From Siphonodentalium dalli (Eukaryota > Mollusca > Scaphopoda > Gadilida > Siphonodentaliidae), in the NCBI GenBank assembly GCA_032622095.1, contig CP136066.1, positions 48,330,911 to 48,394,910 on the forward strand: a stretch of DNA of 64,000 bases. The letters are read 5' to 3'. Of this stretch, positions 12,300-25,009 are shown one piece after another. Under the pieces are notes generated by a model. It was given only the letters and a program-made list of their open reading frames with translations, was not told the DNA's origin and ran no database searches. Position 1 is the first letter of the stretch. Each line of letters begins with the position of its first letter. The translations under genes were made by a program, and so were the position numbers.

Positions 12300-14930
12300 C
12301 TGGTGATATAATTTGAATGTAGTTCATCTTTTGTTATCTAGATTTCATGGCCTTTGATGTGAGATGGTTGCCAAAATGGTTATAAATGGAATGACATATA
12401 CATGTATCACATTAGCAATATACATGTAAATGAGTTCAATGTGTTATTTTCTTTAAACTTATGGGAGAACAGGGTGTTTTTATGGTATTCTAATGTTGAA
12501 TTGAATTATACTCAGCTCACAAGCAGGTTTAGTGATGTTGAGTTACTACAATTTGATCAATCAGTATGATTCGGTAGTCGAGCAGGTTGCGTCTTTATCA
12601 GTCCCACATCAATTTTGATTGGCTGCATCACCATTTTGTATAAAGGTTCTACAATTTCCCTAACACGTACATTATTTTAGAACAAATAATGGCTAGTCTG
12701 GCATGATTGCCTATATTTATATCCTGATATATGTATATGTACACGTAGATGTATATTTGCCCTAAATTGTTTCTGGTTCAAATTTGGGAGTTTGTAAGAA
12801 AATAAGTCATAAGAAAGATGCAGTTGCAGTAATATTAAAATATATTGTCCTGTTCAAAACTAACAAATACATGTCTATTGATTATTGGTGTGATATCCAG
12901 TAATAAAGACTAAAATAATACTTCAGATTATTTTATAAGGGCTTTAGTCCAGTTATAATAAATCCACACATTAAAAATATAGGGCTTCCATACATACAGA
13001 ATATTTTCCAACTTGACAATCGTTCCCTGTGTTCAACTGAGTGAGTTCATGTGAGGTTCATGGAAATTGATTTGGCAAGCTTGATTCTAAAGTGTCTAGC
13101 TTTATGGACTTGAAATTCCGAATGCAATCCTGTTGCGTTGCGAGATCAGAGTGAGTTAGAAGAAAAATACAAGCATCAGTTGATATGCAGATATAAATAC
13201 ATACAAATCTACATTCTGCAGGTAGCCATGCATGCTATACAATCCTCCCTCATGTTTCAACTTATTAAGGAAAAATTATCACATTACCAATGACTATGAT
13301 AGTCAGATGTTTTTGTAGATTTTGTAGATTTGTGGATGTTGTAGATTTTGTAGATTTGTGGATGTTGTAATGCAATATAGATATCAATTATAGTTGCACA
13401 AATTTATTTTTCATTTCGTCCCTTTAAATTGACTTTTATTTGTTATGTATGTATATGTGCCACTCCAAAAATGTCAGTAAAAGTACTGTAAACCGTTCGG
13501 TTTGATGTTATAGGCACAGGAGATATATATATATACTTTACATGTCAAATATTGTGAACTCTGCAGGTACGTGTATGTGTGTCAGTCGCCTTATGTGTGT
13601 GATGTACATGCAGTAACTACATGTATAATCTAGTGAAATTTATGGTCTGCACTCTGCAGTATTTCAAAAACATGCTATGGTCATGCCTACATATACATGT
13701 ATATGTACACTGATTCTAACACAATGATTGTCAGGTTATAATCTATGTTTGAGGAAAGTTACTATGTATTTTTCATTTGTGTTGCATTTGTCAATATTAA
13801 TGGGTCCCAGGAGCCCAGATGTTACTAGTGCAGAGCCCATTTAATTTTCATGAGACTGGTGGACTTCATGTCTATACTCCTAAATAAACATGACTCTGAG
13901 TCTTATCAGACCAAGACGGTATTGTGTAGGTTTTACTAGAATTATATTTAGAAAAGACTCAACCATTATTTTTCCATTACCCTATATATCACAATATATT
14001 CATTTGGCAGTATTCATCCCAAGTTTAGTGGTGATACTAATAAATTTGGTATGATAGTCAGGTAGAGCAAAGCGATCTGAACAAATCAAGGATAAGCCAC
14101 TATGTGTAGTGTACATTAAAAAACATGTATATTGTGAAATATTTTAATAATGGGTGCTGGTTTTTACAAACTGGCCATAATTGAGATGACTATTCCTGTT
14201 GTTTACCAAACATCAGCGTACACATTCAATATTTTGAAGTATATATGTTCTTGAATGTTTCATACAGACACTGACTTTTGCACAAATTGCTCGGATTAGC
14301 CAAACAATGCAAAAAGAACCAACTTTAGGTAAAATGATGGTACTATTTCTTAACAGAATCGCCTTGACCTACAAACATCGATCATAGCAATCCAGCAGTA
14401 CCCATCAGCAAAATATAAAATTAGCAGGACCACTTAACCTGGGGTGGTATTGAAAATGAAAATATCTTTAACATGGTAAGTTATGAGGGCTATTAGCTAT
14501 TATGAAGAATTATGTTAGTGAAATTATACACCCTCATCTTCTCCAACCTGAAACTATCATGGCCAATGAAAACTAATTTGGGACCGACAAAGGCTGATTC
14601 TACTATTGATTGAATAGTGATGATTCCATCATTTCCTAAAACGTTTTGTGAGATGATGTGTCCTTTTGGAAGAATTGATTACTTCTGAAATATATACTGG
14701 TATATATGGTCATCTCTCATCTGATTACAACATGTTTTTACTATGCCCAGATGCAATACCCATTTTAAGATCGCAACATGTGGCTGCTGCATGAAGCAAA
14801 CAGCTGGTCATTCCATTTAGTAAAAGTGTTTAGCATTTTTCATAGCTTGGTCACTTAAATCAGATCGTCTGTTAAATGTTGATAACAAATTTTGAAAACC
14901 TGTTTTGTTCAATCTGTACATTTCTGTTGA
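12300..14930. other. Interior of the 4.3 kb element, no gene
   Basis: AT-rich, without any ORF over about 60 codons on either strand. It holds a 24 bp tandem duplication (TAGATTTTGTAGATTTGTGG core, 13315-13368). It could be captured or drifted filler. Confidence 0.55.
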
Positions 14931-14933
14931 TTA

Positions 14934-15081
14934 GAGCACAATTGTTACCTGATTTTTGGTAAAGCACACCAGTTTCCAAGGCATGTTCAGTCGGGAAGAG
15001 CTCATGTTGTGTGTCGGGGTCAACACATCCTCAGCAGCAATTTCCAGCTAATCCCATTGTGTGTGGTCAATTGTGCTCTTA
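14934..15081. mobile_element. Short MITE (TTAGAGCACAATTG termini)
   Basis: It starts TTAGAGCACAATTGTTACC and ends GGTCAATTGTGCTCTTAA, about 150 bp apart. The same termini bound the large palindrome at 31642-36478, so this appears to be a short relative nested inside the 4.3 kb element. Confidence 0.6.
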
Positions 15082-16074
15082 AGTTGATCAGAGAATGTGG
15101 ATAGTTCTTTTAAAAAGTGTCATGTGGTATTGTATACTTGTGGTGCATTACATCCTGAAATCGGTTTTTGGCAATTATCTTTAAAAATATTGACTTTTGG
15201 ATATGAAAATGTATTACTGACCCCCCATAATGTGGATTTTCAGGGTCAAAAGCTCCTTGAAGGTCAATCCCATCCGATAATGGTACAGAAATTATACCTA
15301 TATGTGGCACCGATGGATATAGATAAATAAAATTCTAATTGGGGGCTCAGCTTTGAGATAAAAGTGCTGAACCCCAAAATTGGGGTTCAGGCCCTCAAAA
15401 ATGTTTTTTTTTTTGGTTTTTGGCAATTGTCTTAAAAACCATTGACTTTTGGATATGAAAATGTATTACTGACCCCCCATAATGTGGCCATTCCGCACAT
15501 TTTGAGTGGTCACACGACCCCCTATGTCCAACGGTTCTGGATATATAGTCACGACGGGTGGTAGTACTTCGCGCAAAAAGGGGCGTGGTCATTTGACCCA
15601 TTTCGCCGTCAATGGGAAATGTGTTACCAACCAAATATTGTTTGTGTACCTTCAATTAGTGGATTCATGAAGAGTTTTGCTCTGGACATACAAGTGCATA
15701 CAAAACCACCATGAGCTACTAGAGTATTAAGCATACCCAAAATAATTCAACCCAAAAAAATATATATAAAAAAAAAACAATTTATTTTATTTTATTTTTT
15801 TTAGGGATGATTTTATCGGCCCTGACACTCTACAGACCGTAAATTAGGGCCCCTGGCATTGAAAGAGTTAAAAAATTAATGGGTATATATGGCGTTTAAA
15901 ATATGGTAGGTAGGTAAACACGAACCACACATGTTTTTTTTCTTTAACATAAAGGATGTATCGACCTATTTCGATAAGAAAAGCTAAAATAATTTTAGCC
16001 TTCGAGCCAGCACGGGGCTTTAGGGAATCCATGTATGTGCCGAAAATAACACGCGAACTAAGTACTTTTTTTAC

Positions 16075-16365
16075 CTTTTTGTCTGTGACATCTTGAATCA
16101 CCCACTCCTTTTGTGCCACAACAGTGTTCAATTTCGCATAGTCTGGTTTAAGCAGAGCACACATTTTTGTTTTGACATTGAAGCCGATCACTGTACAATC
16201 CACATGTCGTGTACACATATTCCGACATCTCATAATGTTTGACAGCTTTGTTTCAGTTAGAAAACCATGTTCCACGGATTGAAAAGGGTTGACACTTGCT
16301 CCGACTACATTGAAAAGGAGACCACACAATAATCCGAATTTAAACTGTCCCCCGAACCAATGCAT
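16075..16365 (-). CDS. First exon of a secreted PAN/Apple-domain protein (partial)
   Basis: The exon encodes about 97 residues before a splice donor. The chosen Met (codon 16363-16365) is followed at once by a signal-peptide-like stretch (HWFGGQFKFGLLCGLLFNVV then GAS). An alternative Met lies 7 codons upstream. Cysteines at about residues 47, 51, 57 and 69 have C-x3-C-x5-C-x11-C spacing, as in PAN_1/Apple domains, which mediate protein or glycan binding in secreted and extracellular proteins. After GAC AAA AAG the sequence reads GTAAAAAAAG, a plausible donor at 16074. The frame then runs into low-complexity sequence. The 4.3 kb TTAA element starts ~200 bp downstream, so it would sit in intron 1. 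No second exon was recognised. The PAN domain call is fairly sure; the gene model is partial. Confidence 0.7.
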
Positions 16366-16515
16366 TGTGAACACTTTAATTGTCATCACTTGAAGTGTTT
16401 TGCGTGTCAACATCTCATGTGAGTCCCATGCGTCAACGTTAAAATTGTCGCCGTAGTCAAATGGTGACTGGAAACTCTGGTAATATTGATATAGGAGAAA
16501 TATTCCATGAAGCAC

Positions 16516-17341
16516 AGGAACGCCTTCTCCAGGGACGTGGGAGGTAAATTGACAGTTGATGTTTCTAACGCTGACACTGCGAACACATGTGGGGTGGGGG
16601 CGTTACCGGAATGCTGGTTTCCTTATGGGGGTGTTTCGAGAATTCCACAATATGGAAAATAACGCAATGGTTAATAAATTACAAAATCGTGCATTTTATG
16701 ATAAAAGCACCAAACTTGGCATGCATATACTACACATCAAAATAGGACATTTTTGAGTTTATGCCAAGCTGGAAAATGCCCATACCGTTTTGACAAAAAA
16801 ATCGTTTTTCTCTCAATTCCAAACAATTGTGTATCGTTATTACTCAGTTAATAACCGGAACACGATGTTGTAAGCACCTATTTGTGCTGAAAAGGTATCG
16901 GACTGTATATCCACTGACTCGTGTGTGGCGGATACAATTGCGGCCATTTGTTTAAGAATCACTATTATTGGCCGCGTGTATCAACATTTTATTGTGATAT
17001 GTGTACATTTTTTATTCAAAGATGTAATTTGACAAGAACATTTAAACATTGATAAATCACTCTGCATATGTAAACATTTTAAGGATTGCAAACAAAAAAT
17101 ATAGACTAGAAGATGATGGAATAGCCCAAATATAATTCAAAATCCCAATAGTATGCACATATAGGGGTTGTTAGAGCCTCGAAACATACCATTAAATTCA
17201 GGGGAAATTCGAGATGAGCTATGCGAAATGTCAATAGCATTGCTGGAATTCATTTGAATTAATGATGGTTTCTTGTTTGTGCGCTCGACAGCGTCTTGAC
17301 TGTTCATACATGTGCACCACTTATGTTTAATCGATCCCGCG
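16516..17341. other. Upstream spacer of the PAN exon
   Basis: AT-rich, no other gene seen. If the PAN exon is real its promoter should lie here (higher coordinates, minus strand), but no clear TATA box or initiator was identified. Confidence 0.45.
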
Positions 17342-17660
17342 ATGGCTGCCCATATAAAAATGTACCTGGGTAAATCTTGGTGTTTACCTAGGTATACCCC
17401 GGTACATATAGGTTTTACCCTGGTTCCACCCAGGTCACACCCAGGTTACACCCAGGTAAATCAGGGATTTATATAGATTTACCCAGGTGTTTTCTATATA
17501 TGTTAGGTATAAACCCCAGTTTACCCGGGTTTTTACGGATTTACACCCAGGTATTTACACCAGGTATTTACACCCAGGTATTTACACCAGGGTTTCGCCC
17601 AGGTATTTACTACAGTGTTCACCCGGATATATACACCTGTGGTATTTTGTTAAACTGTAT
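17342..17660 (+). repeat. ACCCAGGT minisatellite with conserved terminus
   Basis: The phrase TTTACACCCAGGTA and variants recur about 10-15 bp apart between 17420 and 17610. The block begins CCCATATAAAAATGTACCTG (17350), which reappears inverted at the end of the array at 30770-31625. The two loci therefore share a boundary sequence, suggesting one mobile family carrying this repeat. Confidence 0.75.
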
Positions 17661-17664
17661 AATC

Positions 17665-19455
17665 TGCATTGAAGTCACCTTATTAACCCTTTCTATATTA
17701 CAGCACCATTGGCGTGTAGTTACCTTATTAACCATTCTATATTAAATCATTAATTGACAGGTAGTTACCTTATTAACCCTTTCTATACTAAGTAACATTG
17801 GTGAGTAGTTACATTATTAACCCTTTCTATATAAAAGCACCATTGATGTGAAGTTACCTTATTAACCCTTTCTTTATTAAAGCATCATTGACGCGTAGTT
17901 ACCTTATTAACCCTTTCTATATTAAAATATCATTGATGTGTAGTTACAATGTTAACCCTTTCTATAGTATAGCATCATTGGCGGGTAGTTGGCTCCTTAA
18001 CTCTGTATATACCAAAGTATCATTGTCGTATATAGTTACCTTATTAACCCTTTCTATACTAAGTACCGTTGGCGTGTAGTTGCCTTATTAACCCTTTCTA
18101 TATTAAAGCATTAATTGACAGGTAGTTACCTTATTAACCCTTTCTATACTAAGTATCATTGGTGAGTAGTTGCATTATTAACCCTTTCTATATTAAAGCG
18201 CCATTGGCGGGTAGTTACCTTATTAACCATTTATGTATTAAAGCATCATTGACGTGTAGTTACCTTATTATAACCCTCTCTATATTAAAGCATCATTATT
18301 GCTGGGTAGTTATCTTATTAACCCGTTCTATACTAAGTATCATTGGTGAGTAGTTACAGTATTAACCCTTTCTATATTAAAGCATCATTGACGTGAAGTT
18401 ACCTTATTAACCATTTCTGTATTAAAGCAGCATTGACATGTAGTTGTTAACCCTTTCTATATTAAAGCATCGTTGACGGGTAGTTGCCTAATTAACCCTC
18501 TATATACTAAAGTATCATTGTCGTGTAGTTACCTTACCAACCCTTTCTATACTAAGTATCATTGGCGTGTAGTTACCTTATTAACCTTTTCTATATTAAA
18601 GCATTAATTGACAGGTAGTTACATTAAACAACCCTTTCTATACTAAGTATCATTGGTGAGTAGTTACAATATAAACCATTTCTATATTAAAGCGCCATTG
18701 ACGGGTAATTACCTTATTAACCATTTTTGTATCAAAGCATCATTGACGTGCAGTTACCATATTATAACACTTTCTATATTAAAGCATCATTGACTGATAG
18801 TTACCATATTAACCCTTTCTATATTAAAGCACCATTGGCGTGTAATTACCTTATTAACCCTTTCTACGTTGAAGCAATAATTGACAGGCAGTTACCTTAT
18901 TAACCCTTTTTATAATGAGTATCATTGGTGATTAGTTACATTATTAACCCTTTCTACAATAAAGCATCATTGACATGTAGTTATCATAGTAGCCAGTTAT
19001 ATATTAAAGCATCATGGACGGTAGTTACCATATTAACCCTTTCTATATTAAAGCACCATTGGCGTGTAATTACCATATTAACCCTTTCTATATTAAAACA
19101 TCATTGACGTGTAGTTACCCTATTAGCCCTTTCTATATTTAAGCATCATTGACGTGTAGAACTTTATCTTATTAACCCTTTCTTTATTAAAGCATCATTG
19201 ACATGTAGTTACCTTAGTAACCATTTCTACACTAAAGCATTATTGACGGGTAGTTACCTTATTAACCCTTTCTATATTAAAGCATCATTGACAAGAAGTT
19301 AAATTATTAACCTTCTATAATAAGTATCATTGCCGTGTAGTTAGTTACCTTATAAAACCTTTCTATATTAAGACGTCGATCATTGACGGGTAGTTGTTAC
19401 CTTATTAATCATTTATGTATTCAAGCATCATTGACGAGTAGTTACCTTATTACTT
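17665..19455 (+). repeat. 45 bp minisatellite, about 40 copies
   Basis: The unit is ATTGACGTGTAGTTACC then TTATTAACCCTTTCTATATT then AAAGCATC, 45 bp. It runs for 1.8 kb with substitutions and a few indels. Variant units (GCATTAATTGACAGG, AAGTATCATTGGTGAG) recur in the same order, indicating higher-order amplification. ORFs in it are repeat translations. Confidence 0.95.
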
Positions 19456-20160
19456 GAAGTTTATTATGACAGTATGACAATACACTACCCCGGACAAATG
19501 AAGCAATATCATACTTTATCTAACAGCCTAGCTATAATTAGTGAACATTAAACTGACAAACAGACAATTTTCAGGGCCATTATTTAATATTAAAGGGATA
19601 CAAAATAAAGAGATTTCTAATTATCAGTAAGAATTATTCTCTAAGTGATACTTATTATTTCAAATAAATGATTGCATATACTATAGTAGACCATATACCA
19701 ACAGGAAAATATTAGTGAATACAATTATTGTGTTTCAAAATTCGTTTCGTTTCGTTTCTGCAGCCAAATTACAATCTTAACTTTTAGTTATCGTTCTTCA
19801 AAATGGAGCGCGGATAATTCCTTGTGGTATTTTGAGTTAATTTTGTCGCGAATCAACGCGGATTGACAGAAGGAAATGGTGTATTGGCTACAAACGGATA
19901 AACTGTGGACTTATATATAAGATTCGCCGATTTCTCCCCATGGATGTGCGCAAATATCGAAAAAGACTGAATTTCATGTGACAAAAAATATTTCAATTCC
20001 CGGAACAGTAAGAATTAAGCTGCGATAACGAAACGGATCAACTATAGTATTGAACAGTACCTCAGCTACCTGGCCATAACCAGAATATTTTCTCAAAATT
20101 GAATTTGTGGTACCGGTACAATCATGATGTAGTGCCAGTGGCCTGCTCATAATGCACCTG
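19456..20160. other. AT-rich spacer, no gene
   Basis: No domain-bearing ORF, hairpin or tandem repeat was found. Confidence 0.5.
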
Positions 20161-20164
20161 TCCA

Positions 20165-20770
20165 GAAGAAGAAGAATTGAGAAGTTTGAAGATCATCATC
20201 ATGGACTACGCAGACACCATCTGGGACCCCTACCAACAAAATCACATCGACAAGCTGGAAAGAATCCAGCGTAGAGCAGCCCGTTTCATTAAAAGAGACT
20301 ATAAGAGCAAAGAAGATGGATATATGACCAAGATCCTCTACGAGCTAGATTTACCAACATTGCAGAAACGGCGGAAAATAAATCGGCTGGGATTCATGAG
20401 TAAGGTGGTGGGTGGATTGGTCCCGGCTATACCGCCTAATCAATACTTTACACCCGAAACAAGGCGTCTTAGATCGCAGAGCAAAGTTCTGACAGGCTAC
20501 GTCACCAGCCAAATTCCTCGGCACCTAATTTAAAGGAACAACAGTCAGTGCTACGAGGCTATACCATACGTGTCAGCTCAGTTCGCTAATTCCACATTTG
20601 TTCGAACTATATGCGACTGGAATCAGCTGGAGGAATCCTTAATCCTACAACAACAGCCTGTGGATTCCTTCAAGAGTGCGCTGAAGGAAAAGATCTGAGA
20701 CTCTCTCGCCCGCTGCGAAATTACCATAATTGGGATCTGCAGCGTAACCATTCAGATTCAGATTGATCCA
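20165..20770 (+). pseudogene. CR1-like LINE ORF2 C-terminal relic
   Basis: Translation from about 20177 shows the post-RT region of a CR1/L2-like reverse transcriptase: MDYADTIWDPYQQNHIDKLE, then an IQRRAARFI segment and LP-x-L-x3-RRKINRLGFM. After a stop at 20531, the frame resumes and ends with WNQLEES and FKSALKEKI near 20697, the usual C-terminus. The catalytic RT core is absent. A short AGATTC-type tail follows near 20755. This is a typical 5'-truncated insertion and a different family from 47785-51812. Confidence 0.85.
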
Positions 20771-20948
20771 CGATAGTAAGGGGTCAGTACATGTAGTAAG
20801 TACTGATAGTGATAAGCCTGCTGTACAATAATACTACTTTTGCTGTTTTACTGGTCTTAACTGAGTACTGTGTCAATGTGACATTGTTAATTCAGTTCCA
20901 CTCTAATGTACATTAACTGGCAATGATGCATCTGACGCTATTAAAGGC

Positions 20949-21165
20949 ACCGGTAATCCCTAAATACCAGGAGGACGCGGCGTAGAAACTTGGTACAACA
21001 GTTGTTACACGACAAAGAAAATTATCAACAAGCTTAGTGAGCGTCATCATCAAAATTGCAAATTAAAACACGCAATGGTAAATTGGTAATCCCTACATAC
21101 CAGGAGGACAAGGCATTGAAACTTGGGACAACAGTTGTTACACGGCAAAGAAATTTAAAACACAC
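20949..21165 (+). repeat. Direct repeat, two units 133 bp apart
   Basis: GGTAATCCCTAAATACCAGG...GGTACAACAGTTGTTACACG at 20952 recurs with few changes at 21085. Each copy runs about 70 bp. No coding content. Confidence 0.8.
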
Positions 21166-21443
21166 TGTGCAGTCGAGATCACCTGGACTACAAATATTTG
21201 AGGATTATACTATTTGATGAGTAGATGCGTGACTGATAAAAGAATTAGAGACTCCATATTTACTCGGAAGATAACAGTATACGAATCATACGATGCCATA
21301 CAGTTGTTCCATAACACCTCAACCTTTGGTGGATATTAACAGTAAAACTAATGAAAATGATGAAAGCCAGACTCAACATCAAGACAACATGTGCATGCAT
21401 AAGTGACGGTTCAATGATTTTGACTCCATCAGATGATATTTAA

Positions 21444-21821
21444 GCGACACCAATTTTTAAGTCTGGTTTACGATGTGGGGAGAGAAAAAAGTAGATGCAG
21501 GAGGGAAAAAAATAAAAATAAAAAAGATTGTCCCCCCAATTTATATCAAGTAAATCGTGGAATTTTACATAAATTTTACAAAAATTGTGAAAAAATGTTT
21601 TTGAATGAAATTCTGTTCAAACCAAACAAGACATATCTTGTCATGAAATACATGAAAATATGGATCTGTAAATGATCATAAGCAGAACCGGATGCGACAG
21701 CACATGAAAATCAGTACGCGTGTAAAATATTTTGGGACAAAAAAATTAAAAAAAAAATTCATGAAATGGAAACAAAGTTGTAGGAGGTGTTCGTAAACCA
21801 GACTTAAAAATTGGTGTCGCC
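21444..21821 (-). mobile_element. Harbinger-like MITE (GGCGACACC family, copy 1)
   Basis: A 33 bp terminal inverted repeat: GCGACACCAATTTTTAAGTC on the left and its complement ending GGTGTCGCC on the right. Flanks are TAA and TTA. The interior matches the copy at 28809-29185 but in opposite orientation. TWA targets with GG-start termini are typical of PIF/Harbinger. No transposase. Confidence 0.8.
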
Positions 21822-22007
21822 TTAGGCTCATGTTAACACAGGATCACATATTCTCAAAATAATTGTCTCCCTCAAGTTGGCCTCAACCATACTAGTATTT
21901 ATATTTGATAGAACCTCAGTGAGACCATGTTGAAAATTACCATCAATGCAGTTCCAGTGTTGACGCAACGCGGTCATGTTACTTCAAACCAGTTGCAATG
22001 TTCCTTA

Positions 22008-22701
22008 GGCCAAAGAAAAAAGATACTATGTTTCCGTACATCGACCGACCCTAAAAATAACCCGCCAACCCTAAACTTTTTATTGATATTTTGAGAAAAA
22101 GTCAAAATTTTCGCAATTTTAATTTCCTGAGAGTGGATCTCCTGCCTGCTTTATGTCTTGTTTGGGACTTATGGAACACTATCAACAGACATGGTGGGTG
22201 TGTATCTGTATATATACATGTAAAGAGGTTATCACTGCATATATTAGGTGTATACATGTACTAGTAGCTACTGTTTCCAAAAACCAGGCATGCTCGGTGG
22301 GTGTACTGGCTACCCCCAGACAATGGGATGTAATCGTCACAATACATGTACGGTATAATGGCGGTATTATTGGTAAAATTCTTATAAAAAGTTAGTGACA
22401 TCAATTTTGTACCAAGTTTATAGCCAAATTTATGAAAATGTGGTATTAGATATAATAAAAAACATACGTAAGCATGAAGTAAGTTTGATTTTTTATCAAT
22501 CTTAATGTATATTTCCACTGTGTTGATCAAGTAATACTTTCCCCATGGCACGGGTTGGCATTTTATGTCACTTTGGTCGAGGTAGTTCAATATTTCTGCA
22601 GCTGGATAAAAAATATCAAAATAAAATAAGATAAAAAAAATTCCCTACCTACCTACCCTAAATTTTTTTACCGGAAACATACAATCTTTTTTCTTTGGCC
22701 T
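22008..22701. mobile_element. TIR element, Harbinger-like MITE candidate
   Basis: The left end GGCCAAAGAAAAAAGAT and right end ATCTTTTTTCTTTGGCC are inverted, continuing to TGTTTCCG / CGGAAACAT. The flanks can be read as TTA/TTA. About 694 bp, with no transposase-like ORF. Confidence 0.7.
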
Positions 22702-22739
22702 TTAGCATGGTAATTCGTGAAAATAAATGTCAATGCAAC

Positions 22740-23690
22740 TTACTCTCAGGCTCCAAATAAAAGTGCAGGCCCAAATAATAGTGCGGGGGGGGGGGAAATT
22801 CCATTGAAAGTTAATAAAAGTACAGACCCAAATAATAGTGCAGGGGGAACTCTGAGCAAAACATCAACTGTGGTTAACCAAATAATTTTTATAGCAGGTT
22901 CAGGTATACGAGTCAACATGTAGTACAGGTACATGTATGTATCATGTGGTGTTTTTTTGGTTTGCCACATACTTGAATATGTACTACTCTTGAGTGCCTA
23001 ATGTACGATTATTAAAATCGAGATAAAATTCCCACCTGTACGATCGTTATTTGGTCCTGTACGTTTATTAAATTAACCAAAAGAAATAATTCACCAATCT
23101 TAAATTGTGTTATTCATATAAGAAATGAACGGCGGTTTCAATGCGGTCATGGGGGTTTTGACCGCGAGAAAAAATCAGCAAACTTCGGGGTTCATGCAGA
23201 GTTTGCTGATTTTTTTAACACGGTCAAAACCCATGACCACGTTGAATCCGCCGTTTATTATTTATATTTATATACTTAAATTCATTATGAACTAGGATTG
23301 TATGTCTTTCCCATTATTTATTCATCTATTTAAACAAACGCATGGAGTTCAGTTCAGACAGTTCGAATCCTTGTTTTTTGGAAAACCAAACATTTTGAGA
23401 ATCCGTTCATGGAGAACGGAAGAAACGCAATTTCACAGTAAAGTATAAACATATGACAAAATGTCTTGTTTAGCTAGTAACTAATGTAGACGTGTTGATC
23501 ATTTTTACATCTGAATCATATAGAAATCTTGAATTTGTGCTGATTTAAATTTTCATAGCTTCAAAATATTAATAAACGTGCAGACCCAAATAAGCACTGT
23601 GCAAGGGGGGGGGGGGGATTTCCCAAGAAAAATAATAAACGTGGATGCAGCTGGTGCATGCATATTTATTTGGAGCCCAAGAGTAAAGAG
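22740..23690. mobile_element. TIR element with G-runs and internal hairpin
   Basis: Ends are TACTCTCAGGCTCCAAATAAA and, inverted, TTTATTTGGAGCCCAAGAGTA. Subterminal G runs (22785, 23607) sit next to CAGACCCAAATAA copies on both sides. A ~135 bp imperfect hairpin lies at 23124-23259 (ACGGCGG...CCGCCGT, with AAATCAGCAAAC stem segments). No coding capacity. The family was not recognised. Confidence 0.65.
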
Positions 23691-24790
23691 GTGGAGGTGA
23701 ATGTTACATGTAAGTTGTTATTAACGAAATGGAACGATGCCTTTAATAGGTTCCACCAGCAATAAGTCGCGACTTCTTTATATTGGCCTGACAGATTGGT
23801 TTTTGTTGGCGTCATGCCTGTCGACCATTATGATGGCCACATATATTGTCATATAACAGCGATTTACGATCTGTCTTGTTGGCTCATAATATAAATTAAG
23901 AAAGTGGCCTTGTGTTCGTTCCTTGCGTAAAAAAATATTTTTTAGTACAAACGTCCTCATTGATTGTGTCCCTCGACTCCTTGTGTAATTGGTCAAGTAA
24001 CTTACATGTATGTGCATGTACAGACCACTCACAAATTTCTTAGAAAAGCGACCACATGTTCGAATCTACTTTGCGATTTTGGAGCAACGCATTTGTAAAT
24101 GCGTTCATATTTTAACACATTTACCTTGATTTATTCACAAACAAATGTCTTGATGCAGGCCTTAAAATCCATCAGATTTTTGGCAATAATCAAAATGTTA
24201 GTGTTTCACTTTCTACAGGGAATCAAGACTTTTTACTAGAATCAAAATGAGAATCATGATTCTCAGATTCTGATTATAAAACAATTAATGTCAACAGTGT
24301 TTATTTATGTTTATTCCATTTTGAATGGAAAACTACATCATGAATGTCCGATTCCGAACATATACATGTACACCAGGAGTGGGAAAATAACACAGAATTA
24401 TTCAGATGTGAATTTAAATTAAACAAAATTTTAACTAAAATTGCAAAATACACTATCGTATCGTTATTTGGGTGTTCATACTAGTATACTTTTTCGGCGC
24501 AATGATCGGTAATTTCAATGCGACTGCGATTATTCCCAATGCAGTGCATTTAATTTAAATGCTGTCATTAAGGCATTTACAAAGTGGCGTGACACAATGC
24601 ACCCTCAATGCATTTTAAATGCAACAACCGCATTTCATTGATCCACGTTGTAAAGGACATTTATTTTTAGAATACATGTATGTACGTGTATATAACCACA
24701 AGAATAAAGAACAAATCAAATGTTTTTATTACTTTGTAAACCTCTGATGTTTCCCATACAGTATACATTTGTATATTATAAACCATGTTA
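23690..24790. other. AT-rich spacer with ACATGTA motifs
   Basis: No supported gene. Small ORFs lack domain character. Contains AAATGC/GCATTT self-complementary short runs near 24540-24640. Confidence 0.5.
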
Positions 24791-25005
24791 CAGTAATTCT
24801 AGAGCTAATTAATCGACTCCTTAACTACAGCAGAATTATGGGTAACTTTTCAGGATTTAGTCCGAAATATGGCTTGTTGCCATTCATCGGAAAGCTCTCA
24901 CCGAGAGCTCCGATGAATGGCATCAACCCATATTTCCGACTAAATCCTGAAAAGTTACCCATAATTCTGCTGTAGTTAAGGAGTCGATTAATTAGAGCAT
25001 TACTG
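24791..25005. mobile_element. TA-flanked palindromic MITE (CAGTAATG family, copy 1)
   Basis: An almost perfect palindrome of 215 bp. It starts CAGTAATTCTAGAGC and ends GCATTACTG, with TA on both sides. Stem blocks include AATCGACTCCTTAAC and CAGCAGAATTATGGGTAAC. TA targets and CAGT termini suggest mobilisation by a Tc1/mariner-type transposase (inference). Confidence 0.85.
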
Positions 25006-25009
25006 TATA

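Larger units (their letters stand above)
11525..15867. mobile_element. 4.3 kb TTAA-flanked element with long terminal inverted repeats
   Basis: TTAA lies at 11521-11524 and 15868-15871. The ends read CTCTTTCAGTGCCAG and CTGGCATTGAAAGAG, near-perfect complements. Long inverted arms follow: 11690-12195 matches 15230-15700 in reverse, sharing for example GGGTCAAATGGCCACGCCCC (a variant in the right arm) and CCATTATCGGATGGGATTGA. In the right arm one ~75 bp block (CATTATGGGGGGTCAGTAAT and on) is present twice. The 2.9 kb interior shows no transposase frame. It is probably a large non-autonomous piggyBac/Kolobok-type element. Confidence 0.8.
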
